A stretch of 5,848 nucleotides of DNA from DATHVR01 sp035461175 (GTDB taxonomy: Bacteria; Actinomycetota; Acidimicrobiia; Spongiisociales; ZC4RG35): contig DATHVR010000118.1 in the NCBI GenBank assembly GCA_035461175.1, positions 1-5,848 on the forward strand. Direction: 5' to 3'. Below, in pieces: positions 1-5,508 of this stretch (position 1 is the first letter of the stretch; the number at the start of each line of letters is the position of its first letter). A program made the position numbers and the translations under genes. The notes under the pieces are model-generated. The model was not told the DNA's origin. It worked only from the letters and a program-made list of their open reading frames with translations, and searched no databases.

Positions 1-309
1 GGCGAGAACGTCACCGAGGGGGTGGTGCGGAAGGTGTTCTCGTCGGCGCTGGACTTCGTGATCCATCTCGATCGCGATGCCGTCGGGGACGGGCCGATCC
101 GGCGGCGGGTGATGGAGATCCTGGCTGTCGTTCCCTCCCTCCGCGACGATTTCTCGACCCAGCCGATCTTCCGGCGCGAGCACATCGGGGCCCCGCTGGA
201 ATGGACCGGCGCCCTCCCTCCCCAGCTACTGGTCGAGCGGATCGAGAGGGCACTCCCCGACGGCGAGGGTCTGCGGGATGTGCTCGGTGCCCGGGAGGTG
301 GTGGCATGA
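1..309 (+). CDS. tadA: TadA/CpaF-type secretion ATPase, C-terminal end (5' truncated by window)
   Basis: The reading frame is open from the first base and gives 102 residues before TGA at 307-309. The start lies outside the window, so the internal GTG at 22 is not taken as a start. The peptide begins GENVTEGVVRKVFSSALDFVIHLDRD, which matches the end of the RecA-like core of CpaF/TadA ATPases, where a helix is followed by the pattern SALD-hydrophobic-VIxLxR. The RRRVMEILAVV strand and the short tail with TQPIFRRE and GLRDVLG also fit the family C-terminus. Walker A and B lie upstream and cannot be checked. The family hydrolyses ATP on the cytoplasmic face to drive assembly or retraction of Flp/Tad pili. 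The identification rests mainly on the downstream tadB-tadC order plus this tail. The stop overlaps the next start as ATGA. Confidence 0.
   Translation, partial: GENVTEGVVRKVFSSALDFVIHLDRDAVGDGPIRRRVMEILAVVPSLRDDFSTQPIFRREHIGAPLEWTGALPPQLLVERIERALPDGEGLRDVLGAREVVA
293..298 (+). promoter_or_regulatory. Ribosome binding site of tadB
   Basis: GGGAGG lies 7 nt before the ATG at 306. It supports 306 as the tadB start rather than the longer in-frame extension that begins near 201 inside tadA. Confidence 0.
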
Positions 310-1163
310 GGCTGCTGGCCGCCCTCGCCACCGGCCTGGCGACCGGGATGGCCGTGGCGATGGTCCTCGGGCTGCTGGGGCGGCCGCAATGGCGACGTCC
401 CCGAAGTTCGACCCGATCGGATTGGTTCCTCCAAGCGGGAGTGAGCGCCACCCCGCTCCAGTTCTGGGTGGTGTCGGCGGGGGCGGGCTTGTTGACGCTG
501 GTGGGGGTGGCGCTGCTCACCGGCGGATGGGCGGTGGCGGTGTTCCCGTCGTTGCTAGTGGCGATGCTGCCCAGGCTCTACTTCGCCTCCCAACGCCGCA
601 ATCGACTGGGAGAAGTGCGCCAGGCCTGGCCCGACGGCCTCCGGGATCTGGTCGCCTCGATTTCGGCCGGTCGGTCCTTGCGGAGGGGGATAGAGGATCT
701 GGCGGAATCGGGACCGCTGCCGCTGCGGCGCGCCTTCGCCTCGTTCCCGTTCCTCGCCCGCAGCCTCGGGGCCGTGGCCGCCCTGGAGCGGATACGCGAC
801 GAGGTAGCCGATCCCACCACCGACCGCGTGATCGAGGTCCTGATCGTGGCTCACGAGCGAGGCGGAACGATCGTGCCGGCGATCCTTCGGGACCTGGCCG
901 AGGCCTCCGCCCGGGATGCCTGGGCCGCCGAGGAGATCGAGACCGCCGCTCTGGAGCACAAGATCAACGCCCGGGCAGTCTTCGTGCTGCCCTGGCTGGT
1001 GCTGATCGCCATGACCGCCCGGGCCGGGCCGTTCCGGGACTTCTACGGCACCACCCTCGGCCTGGCCGTGATCGTGGCCGGAGGTGTCATGTCCCTGGCC
1101 GGTTCGCTGCTCGTCGGGAGGCTGGGGCGGCAGCCCGATGAGCCCAGGGTGCTGGGTGGATGA
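306..1163 (+). CDS. tadB: TadB-like pilus platform protein (T2SSF domain)
   Basis: This 285-aa protein has a hydrophobic N-terminal helix (about 3-24) and two close membrane segments (about 50-68 and 72-92). A cytoplasmic type II secretion F domain follows (about 105-225), recognisable by QAWPDGLRDLVASISAGRSL and, later, VLIVAHERGGTIVPAILRDLAE. Two C-terminal membrane helices lie at about 222-240 and 246-270. This is the usual layout of TadB, which with TadC forms the inner-membrane platform that couples the TadA ATPase to pilin extraction. The start at 306 is chosen for its ribosome binding site and its 4-nt ATGA overlap with tadA; an extension to 201 would lie wholly inside tadA. The stop overlaps the tadC start by the same ATGA arrangement, so the two platform subunits are probably made in step. 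Confidence 0.
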   Translation: MRLLAALATGLATGMAVAMVLGLLGRPQWRRPRSSTRSDWFLQAGVSATPLQFWVVSAGAGLLTLVGVALLTGGWAVAVFPSLLVAMLPRLYFASQRRNRLGEVRQAWPDGLRDLVASISAGRSLRRGIEDLAESGPLPLRRAFASFPFLARSLGAVAALERIRDEVADPTTDRVIEVLIVAHERGGTIVPAILRDLAEASARDAWAAEEIETAALEHKINARAVFVLPWLVLIAMTARAGPFRDFYGTTLGLAVIVAGGVMSLAGSLLVGRLGRQPDEPRVLGG

Positions 1164-2077
1164 GTCCTCTCACCCTCATCGCCGCTGTCGCCACCGCCGT
1201 CTGCGCGGGTGCTTTGATGTGGGTCCTCGTGCCCCCCACCCCGCGGCTCGCCTCCCGGGTGCGGCCCTACATCTCCCCGTCTTCACCCCGGTCGGCGACG
1301 CCATCCCGCTCGGCCGTCCGCCGTGTCTTCGGTCCGATCCTGATGCGGGCGGCCAACGCCCTCAGCCGGCGGCTGGACGCCGCCGGAGAAGAGGCCCTGG
1401 CTCTGCGGCTGCGCCGTTCAGGGCTCTATTCCGACCTGGGCGACGAGGAACGGGTGGCGGTGTTCCGGCTCCGCCAGCTGCGCTCGCTCGCCTTGGGCGG
1501 GTTCGCCTTCGGCCTGGTGGGGGCGGCGGTCGATCTGTCGCCGGGCGGGGTGGTGGGCCTGGGCATGGTCGGGGCAGTGGCCGCGGTGGGGCGCACGCGG
1601 GGGCGGGTCGAGCGGGCCATGGAGGAACGGACCACCCGGATGCGGATCGAGATCTACACCATCGACCAGCTTCTCGCGCTGCGGGTTCGGGCCGGTGGCG
1701 CGGTCATGCAAGCGGTGATGCAGGTGGTCGAGCGGGGCCGGGGAGAGGTGGTGGCCGAACTGGCCGAAGCCGTTCGCCTGCATCGGGCCGGGCTGTCGGT
1801 GGGGGAGTCGTTCCGGAGAGTGGCCGACCTGTCTCCCGAGCCGGCATGTGCCCGTACCTATCGCCTGCTGGGCATCGCCGATGAACGGGGTGTCGATCTG
1901 GCGGCGGGACTGCTGGCCCTGGCCGAAGACGTGCGCGAGACACGGCGGGAGGCGATGAAGCGGGCCGCCACCAGACGGCGGGCGGCCATGCTGGTGCCCA
2001 CCATCGCCCTTCTCGCCCCCACCCTGCTCCTTTTCGTGGCAGCTCCGCTGCCCTACCTCCTGACCGGCTGGCGATGA
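1160..2077 (+). CDS. tadC: TadC-like pilus platform protein (T2SSF domain)
   Basis: This 305-aa protein has an N-terminal membrane helix (about 3-24) and an Arg- and Ser-rich cytoplasmic stretch (about 30-75). Next come two central membrane segments (about 110-128 and 131-146) and a T2SSF domain (about 156-275) containing IYTIDQLLALRVRAGGAVMQAV and GIADERGVDLAAGL. A hydrophobic C-terminal helix lies at about 277-301. The order next to tadB and the family pattern of two adjacent T2SSF proteins support TadC. There is no strong ribosome binding site, only a GGTGG just before the ATG. Translation is probably coupled to tadB through the ATGA overlap at 1160-1163. The N-terminal Arg/Ser/Pro stretch looks poorly ordered and is the least conserved-looking part. 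Confidence 0.
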   Translation: MSPLTLIAAVATAVCAGALMWVLVPPTPRLASRVRPYISPSSPRSATPSRSAVRRVFGPILMRAANALSRRLDAAGEEALALRLRRSGLYSDLGDEERVAVFRLRQLRSLALGGFAFGLVGAAVDLSPGGVVGLGMVGAVAAVGRTRGRVERAMEERTTRMRIEIYTIDQLLALRVRAGGAVMQAVMQVVERGRGEVVAELAEAVRLHRAGLSVGESFRRVADLSPEPACARTYRLLGIADERGVDLAAGLLALAEDVRETRREAMKRAATRRRAAMLVPTIALLAPTLLLFVAAPLPYLLTGWR

Positions 2078-2078
2078 G

Positions 2079-2085
2079 AAAGGAG
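2079..2085 (+). promoter_or_regulatory. Strong ribosome binding site of the pilin gene
   Basis: AAAGGAG lies 8 nt before ATG 2094. It is the best Shine-Dalgarno sequence in the locus and sits in the only clear gap between tad genes (16 nt). High independent translation of the pilin is inferred. Confidence 0.
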
Positions 2086-2093
2086 AAGCAGCC

Positions 2094-2285
2094 ATGCAGG
2101 AATATCTCGGATCGGTGTTGGCGGTGCTCCGCCGATTCCATCAGGACGAGCGGGGCCTGAACACCGCCGAACTAATGGGCAACGCCGCCCTGGCCATCGG
2201 TGCGCTGGTGGTGATCTGGGCCGCACTGGAAGTGCTCGGCGTCGACGTCGTCAATTGGATCCGCGGCCAGCTCCTCGCCGGCTAG
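2094..2285 (+). CDS. flp: Flp-like type IVb pilin (probable major pilin)
   Basis: This is a 63-aa protein. A 21-residue, partly charged leader ends in DERG, followed by LNTAEL and a continuous hydrophobic helix (about 29-48), then a short tail ending in VVNWIRGQLLAG. Gly21 at -1 and Glu26 at +5 match the G/xxxxE site cut by TadV/CpaA-type prepilin peptidases. Canonical Flp pilins have Glu-Tyr at +5/+6; here it is Glu-Leu. Size, position after tadC and the strong ribosome binding site fit the structural subunit of the pilus. No prepilin peptidase gene lies in the window, so processing would depend on one elsewhere. An alternative is a TadE-associated small membrane protein of the DUF4244 kind found in other actinobacterial tad loci. 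Confidence 0.
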   Translation: MQEYLGSVLAVLRRFHQDERGLNTAELMGNAALAIGALVVIWAALEVLGVDVVNWIRGQLLAG

Positions 2286-2650
2286 GCGAAGACGGCTTCG
2301 CCTCGCTGCAGTTCGTGGTCGCCGCCGGGCTGGCGATGCTGATGGTGGTGGGTCTAGTTCAGGTGATTGCCTACCAGTACGTGCGGGGAGCGGTCCAGGT
2401 GGCGCTCGAGCGCGGGGTCCGGGCCGGCTCGGTGGTGGGGGCAGGAGAGGCCGAGTGCCGGGCGGCCATCGCCGACTCGCTGGCCGCCGCGCTCGGAGGC
2501 GCCGTGCGCGACTCACTCACGGTCGAGTGCCGGGCCGAGCCGGAGGCGATAGCGGCCACCGCTTCCGGAGCGGTACCGGCCTGGATGGGCCCGGCTCCGG
2601 AGCTGGGCTTCACCCTCGGAGCGCGGGCGGTGCGGGAGCCGCCGCCGTGA
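2255..2650 (+). CDS. TadE-like minor pseudopilin, first copy
   Basis: This 131-aa protein has a 14-residue leader ending in GEDG, then FASLQF and a hydrophobic helix (about 15-38), then a soluble extracytoplasmic domain. Cys68 and Cys92 flank a helix-like segment and could form a disulfide outside the membrane. Gly14 fits the -1 site of prepilin-like processing, but the +5 residue is Gln19 instead of Glu. The only standard start that keeps the leader is TTG 2255, which overlaps the pilin gene by 31 nt and has no visible ribosome binding site. GTG 2315 would remove the processing site and half of the helix. Translation is probably coupled to the pilin. Family members are minor pilins or pseudopilins of Tad systems; the exact role here is not known. 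Confidence 0.
   Translation: MDPRPAPRRLGEDGFASLQFVVAAGLAMLMVVGLVQVIAYQYVRGAVQVALERGVRAGSVVGAGEAECRAAIADSLAAALGGAVRDSLTVECRAEPEAIAATASGAVPAWMGPAPELGFTLGARAVREPPP
2634..2638 (+). promoter_or_regulatory. Ribosome binding site deciding the GTG start at 2647
   Basis: GGGAG lies 8 nt before GTG 2647. It supports this start over an in-frame GTG at 2455 that would bury most of the gene in the preceding one. Confidence 0.
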
Positions 2651-3048
2651 CCGAGCGGGGTTCGGCCTCGGTCGAGCTGGCGCTCGGGATCGCCATGCTG
2701 GTGGTGCCGGCGGTGGTGGCGGTGATCTCGTTCGCGCCCTGGCTGGAGGCCCGCGCCTTCGTGCGGGCGGCGGCGGCGGAAGCCGCCCGGGCCGCCGTCC
2801 TCACCCCCGCCGGGCCGGCCGAGGCGGGCGCCCGGGCAGTCGCCGACATGGCAGCCGGCCGGGACATGGCGGGAGTGATCGTGGTGATGTGCGGTGGCGG
2901 CCCCTGCGTTGTCCAGCGGGGAGAAGTGGTGGGTGCCACGGTCACGGTGGAGATCCCCCTGGTGACGACTCCCTGGGGTCCCGTGGGAGGGATCACGGTC
3001 GAGGCGAGTCATTCCGAACCGGTCGACCTGTATCGGAGCCTGCCATGA
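2647..3048 (+). CDS. tadE: TadE-like minor pseudopilin, second copy
   Basis: This 133-aa protein begins MTERG, then SASVELALG and a hydrophobic helix (about 11-31). The pattern of Gly at 5 and Glu at 10 matches the TadE prepilin-like site (G/SASVE). The helix is followed by an Ala-rich amphipathic segment (about 36-75), typical of TadE. A beta-rich C-terminal part contains Cys82 and Cys87, which are close enough for a disulfide, and ends in DLYRSLP. The GTG start is chosen because it gives the short basic leader expected of TadE, has a good ribosome binding site and overlaps the previous stop as GTGA. It probably sits in the membrane and takes part in pilus assembly or tip formation. It is the better TadE match of the two adjacent copies. 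Confidence 0.
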   Translation: MTERGSASVELALGIAMLVVPAVVAVISFAPWLEARAFVRAAAAEAARAAVLTPAGPAEAGARAVADMAAGRDMAGVIVVMCGGGPCVVQRGEVVGATVTVEIPLVTTPWGPVGGITVEASHSEPVDLYRSLP

Positions 3049-3449
3049 GCGAGCGAGGTTCGATCACCCTCTGGATGGTGGGACTGGTGATGGTCGTGTT
3101 CGCCGTGGGCGGGCTGGCGATCGACCTGTGGCGGGGTCTGGCCGCCCACCGCCAGGTGGCGGCGGTGGTAGACAGCGCCGCCATCGCCGCCGGGTCGGGC
3201 ATCGATGAGCCGGCATGGCGCACCACCGGGGAGCTGAGCCTCGACCCGGCTCGGGTCGGCCAGCTGGTGGCGGCGGTGGGCGCCGGATCCGAGTCGGCGG
3301 TGACGCTCCGGGTGTCGGTAGCCGGCGATGGTTCCACGGCCTCGGTGGAAGGAGCGACCACGGTCGACCTGACCCTGCTCAGGATTCTCACCGACGGGCC
3401 GCTCGAGATCACCGCCCGGGCGGCAGTGGTCCCGGTCCTATCTCCCTGA
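3045..3449 (+). CDS. tadG: TadG-like Tad locus protein
   Basis: This 134-aa protein has a leader MSERG, then SITLW and a hydrophobic helix (about 8-27). The segment IDLWRGLAAHRQVAAVVDSAAIAAGSGID (27-55) follows, which is the hallmark of TadG N-termini, where a V/IDxxRxxxxRxxxQxxADAAALAAA-type stretch follows the helix. The remaining ~80 residues are predicted beta-rich. It is much shorter than proteobacterial TadG and lacks a von Willebrand A domain, as is common for actinobacterial versions. Gly5 could be a prepilin-like cleavage site, but the +5 residue is Trp10, so it may stay as an uncleaved membrane anchor. A GGAG 6 nt before the ATG and an ATGA overlap with the previous gene support the start. 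Confidence 0.
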   Translation: MSERGSITLWMVGLVMVVFAVGGLAIDLWRGLAAHRQVAAVVDSAAIAAGSGIDEPAWRTTGELSLDPARVGQLVAAVGAGSESAVTLRVSVAGDGSTASVEGATTVDLTLLRILTDGPLEITARAAVVPVLSP

Positions 3450-3997
3450 TGCGGCCCCGACAGGCGGCGGCCCTGGCCATGACGGCGTTGCTGGCGCTGG
3501 CGGTGGTGGGGGCGTCGCGCTCCGGTGGGCGTGGCGATGCCGTGGATGCCCCGGGATGGCGCACCACCGTCACCCCGCCACCCTCTCCGACCGATCAGAC
3601 AACGGTTCGTTCAACCATGGTCGACACCACGGTGGTCGTCACCACGGTCGCGCCGGGCGAACACGACCCGGTGGCCGTGATCCGTCAGGGTCTTGCCGCC
3701 TGGGGGCGCTTCGCGGCCAGTCGCGATCTGGACGACGTGGAGCCCTGGTTCGCCGTCGAGGGGCCGCAGTATCTCCAGTTCATCGAGGAGGCTGCCACCG
3801 CCCCGGCCGTGGGAGGCCCCGCCTATTCGGTCACCTTCGATCCGCTTGAGGTCGATGCGGCCGATCCCGATCGAATCCGGGGGAGGGTCGTCTTCGTCCG
3901 CACAGGGGAGGCATCGCAGGGCTTCGACTGGTGGATCGTGCTACGACGCCTGGATTCGCGACTCCAGATCTGGACCGTCGAGGAAGGCGGGTCCTAA
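3449..3997 (+). CDS. Secreted protein with Thr/Pro/Val linker and probable NTF2-like domain
   Basis: I do not recognise a named family for this 182-aa protein. Residues 1-4 are basic, 5-21 are a hydrophobic signal helix, and VGA-S near 20-23 could be a signal peptidase I site. There is no lipobox Cys. A low-complexity linker rich in Thr, Pro and Val follows (about 38-70, with TPPPSPTDQTT and TTVVVTTV). A compact C-terminal domain (about 73-182) starts DPVAVIRQGLAAWGRFAASRD and ends FDWWIVLRRLDSRLQIWTVEE. The initial helix, the final pair of strands and the Trp pattern look like an NTF2/SnoaL-like fold; this is an inference. The start overlaps the previous stop as TGATG, with no ribosome binding site, so it is probably translated by re-initiation as the last gene of the tad operon. 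A role at the cell surface with the pilus is possible. Confidence 0.
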   Translation: MRPRQAAALAMTALLALAVVGASRSGGRGDAVDAPGWRTTVTPPPSPTDQTTVRSTMVDTTVVVTTVAPGEHDPVAVIRQGLAAWGRFAASRDLDDVEPWFAVEGPQYLQFIEEAATAPAVGGPAYSVTFDPLEVDAADPDRIRGRVVFVRTGEASQGFDWWIVLRRLDSRLQIWTVEEGGS

Positions 3998-4851
3998 GCG
4001 GGGCGCGCCGGGGCGTCGATCTCAACCCCGTAGACGAGCACGACCGGTGATGTCCCCTGCCGACGGGGGTGGTAGCCGATCCTGTACTCTGAGTGGGGGC
4101 TACCGATCGGTCGGAAGGCACGCATGGGCGCCGCCTCGAACCCGGCCCCGACGACGAGATCGGCGAGGGTGGTCACCTTCGGGAGTTGTCGGGTGTCATC
4201 GAGGACGAGGCGCGCCATCGAATCACGCGAGGTGAGGCCGAGGCGGTGGGCAGTGGGATTGGCGTAGAGCACCGTCTCGCGGTCGGCGTCGAGCACCGCC
4301 ACCGCCATGGGGGCGTCTTCGATGAGGGTGCTGATCATGTCGTCGAGACGATGCATCTCCGCTTCCTGCCGGTCGAGAATGGTGCGGCCGACGACAAGGG
4401 CGAAGATGAAGGCGATGAGAAGTCCGAGCCGGGCCATCGATTCGGGCGTGCTGTCGCCGGTCAGGAACAGGGTGAAGAGATATCCCACCACGGAGGCACC
4501 ACCCAGCCACACGATCTGTCGGCGTCGGTAGGTGACCGCCTGCCAGCCGAGCAGGATCAGTATCCAAAAGAAGAAGGGCGACTCCAGGCCACCGTCGGCG
4601 TACACGACGGCGTAGGCGATCGCGGTCGAGAGGATGGCGGCGGCCAGGCGGACTTCATCACGGTCGAAAAACCAGGCGGCGGAGAGCCGTATCACAGCGA
4701 TGGCACCGGACAGCAGGAGAATTGCCAGCGGGTCTGCCGTTCGCTCCCCGGTAAGGGCAAGGGCGAGTCCGTGCAGGAAGAAGATGAATGCCGGCGGATC
4801 CCAGCGATCGATCCGGCTCAGTATTTGGCCCTTGCCCGTAATCGAGTTCAT
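3994..4851 (-). CDS. Membrane protein with C-terminal PAS-like domain, no output domain
   Basis: This 285-aa protein has about six membrane segments (near 20-34, 41-61, 68-85, 91-107, 112-130 and 139-157), a charged helical linker (158-178, DRQEAEMHRLDDMISTLIED) and a PAS-like domain (about 176-282). The PAS domain opens with APMAVAVLDADRETVLYANPTAHRLGL, the usual core strand pair and helix. The loop DGGLESPFFFW (86-96) resembles the GGxxSPFF motif common in membrane-bound histidine kinases and cyclases of this layout. No HisKA, HATPase, GGDEF, EAL or phosphatase domain follows; the protein stops soon after the PAS domain. It could sense a ligand or redox state and pass the signal to a partner. 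The start is ATG 4851; no clear ribosome binding site is seen. The zinc-ribbon gene lies 58 bp upstream on the same strand. The stop overlaps that of the convergent gene. Confidence 0.
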   Translation of the reverse strand: MNSITGKGQILSRIDRWDPPAFIFFLHGLALALTGERTADPLAILLLSGAIAVIRLSAAWFFDRDEVRLAAAILSTAIAYAVVYADGGLESPFFFWILILLGWQAVTYRRRQIVWLGGASVVGYLFTLFLTGDSTPESMARLGLLIAFIFALVVGRTILDRQEAEMHRLDDMISTLIEDAPMAVAVLDADRETVLYANPTAHRLGLTSRDSMARLVLDDTRQLPKVTTLADLVVGAGFEAAPMRAFRPIGSPHSEYRIGYHPRRQGTSPVVLVYGVEIDAPARPA

Positions 4852-4909
4852 GGTCCGGAGAGTTGCTTGCAGAGGGCGACGATACTGGACGGGCTGTGAT
4901 GCTTTGACT

Positions 4910-5290
4910 TCAGGTGTCGGCGAACGGATTCGGGGGAGTGTCGGCGAGAACCGCGGTGCCGCAGAACTGGCAGGCGGTCAGGCCGGCAGCCACCTTCGAG
5001 CCACAGCTGCGGCAGGTGGAGGGAGCCGGTGTGCGGCGCCCGTCGAGGGTGCCATCGGACTGATCGAGTTCCATCAACCGGGCAGCCAGGTCCTCGTCGG
5101 TCAGGCCCTGCTCCCGCAGCAACGACCACATCGCTTCGACGAGGAGCGTGAGCCGGTCGATTCGCTCATCGACGTCGATCATTCGCATGTGGGATGTCAT
5201 GGCCTGGGAGGCTCCGGCGGACCGTGCGAAGGATGCCGCCTGGGCGGCCGACTTCTGGCCCATCACATAGCCCCACATGAAATCCATCAT
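4910..5290 (-). CDS. Small protein with C-terminal zinc ribbon
   Basis: This 126-aa protein begins MMDFMWGYVMGQKSAAQAASFARSAG, a Met-rich, weakly hydrophobic start. A helical, coiled-coil-like middle follows (about 36-76, DVDERIDRLTLLVEAMWSLLREQG). The C-terminal zinc ribbon has Cys93, Cys96, Cys107 and Cys110 as two CxxC knuckles 10 residues apart (CRSC and CQFC). The tail is Pro/Asn/Asp-rich. It probably binds one zinc and forms an oligomer through the helices; the function is unknown. ATG 5290 is chosen, although ATG 5287 follows at once. No Shine-Dalgarno sequence is visible, but a TANNNT hexamer lies 8 nt before the start, so it may be leaderless. It could form an operon with the PAS membrane protein downstream. 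Confidence 0.
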   Translation of the reverse strand: MMDFMWGYVMGQKSAAQAASFARSAGASQAMTSHMRMIDVDERIDRLTLLVEAMWSLLREQGLTDEDLAARLMELDQSDGTLDGRRTPAPSTCRSCGSKVAAGLTACQFCGTAVLADTPPNPFADT

Positions 5291-5298
5291 GGGCGAGA

Positions 5299-5304
5299 AC
5301 GCTA
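5299..5304 (-). promoter_or_regulatory. Candidate -10 element for a leaderless zinc-ribbon transcript
   Basis: On the minus strand TAGCGT (a TANNNT match) ends 8 nt before ATG 5290. This spacing would put the transcription start at or next to the A of the ATG, an arrangement common in actinobacteria. No convincing -35 is seen. The call depends on a short motif only. Confidence 0.
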
Positions 5305-5330
5305 CCCGCTCCGGCCGTCGAGAGAAGGGA

Positions 5331-5374
5331 CTTCATTGTGACGTCACTTGCCCGGGCCGCTACCATGAAGTGAC
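5331..5374. repeat. Nested inverted repeats between the zinc-ribbon gene and the tRNA genes
   Basis: A perfect 10-bp palindrome GTGACGTCAC lies at 5338-5347. GTCACTT (5343-5349) is repeated inverted as AAGTGAC (5368-5374), and CTTCAT (5331-5336) is repeated inverted as ATGAAG (5365-5370). Together they give three GTGAC half-sites around a CCCGGG core. The region lies between divergent transcription units and could be an operator or overlap the tRNA promoter. Confidence 0.
5336..5366 (+). promoter_or_regulatory. Candidate promoter of the tRNA-Gln/tRNA-Glu operon
   Basis: TTGTGA (5336-5341) and TACCAT (5361-5366) each match four of six bases of the sigma-70-type consensus. They are 19 bp apart, which is longer than ideal. 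The start point would fall about 30 bp before the mature tRNA-Gln. The match is weak; no better pair was found in 5291-5405. Confidence 0.
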
Positions 5375-5405
5375 CCCGTATTCGATCGCAAGATTGGGTG
5401 CGCGT

Positions 5406-5480
5406 TCGGGGGTGGTGTAATAGGCAACACGACAGGTTCTGGCCCTGTTATTGAGGGTTCGAGTCCTTCCCCCCGAGCCA
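5406..5480 (+). tRNA. glnU: tRNA-Gln (anticodon CTG)
   Basis: A full cloverleaf can be drawn. The acceptor stem is TCGGGGG (5406-5412) with CCCCCGA (5470-5476). The D-stem is GTGT/ACAC. The anticodon stem is ACAGG/CCTGT with loop TTCTGGC, which gives anticodon CTG at 5439-5441. The T-stem is GAGGG/CCTTC with loop TTCGAGT. The discriminator is G5477, and CCA is encoded at 5478-5480. The U1-A72 first pair and G73 are typical identity features of bacterial tRNA-Gln. It reads CAG codons. tRNA-Glu follows 28 bp after the CCA, so the two are probably cotranscribed. The gene symbol is nominal. Confidence 0.
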
Positions 5481-5482
5481 AT

Positions 5483-5504
5483 CCGGTTCTCCGTGGAGAA
5501 CCGG
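5483..5504 (+). other. Hairpin in the spacer between the two tRNA genes
   Basis: CCGGTTCTC (5483-5491) and GAGAACCGG (5496-5504) form a perfect 9-bp stem with loop CGTG. It nearly fills the 28-bp spacer. No T-run follows and tRNA-Glu starts 4 bp later, so a processing element or a weak pause is more likely than a terminator. Confidence 0.
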
Positions 5505-5508
5505 TCCT

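Noticed and set aside
201..305. A longer tadB starting at 201.
   Set aside because: The extension lies wholly inside tadA, gives an Arg/Pro-rich shadow peptide, and ignores the GGGAGG site and ATGA overlap at 306.
1418..2141. Long minus-strand open frames opposite tadC.
   Set aside because: Their peptides are His/Pro/Arg-rich shadows typical of high-GC DNA; tadC on the plus strand has recognisable family features.
3963..3974. Perfect 12-bp palindrome TCCAGATCTGGA near the end of the secreted-protein gene.
   Set aside because: It is short, has no loop, lies in a conserved-looking coding segment (LQIWT), and no T-run or second element follows; chance is enough.
4002..4009. GGCGCGCC palindrome near the convergent gene ends as a possible terminator.
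   Set aside because: It is 8 bp with no loop and no U-tract, too weak to call a terminator in GC-rich DNA.
4093..4899. Long plus-strand open frame opposite the PAS membrane protein.
   Set aside because: Its product is Gly/Glu/Arg-rich with no domain, while the minus frame shows clear membrane helices and a PAS-like start.
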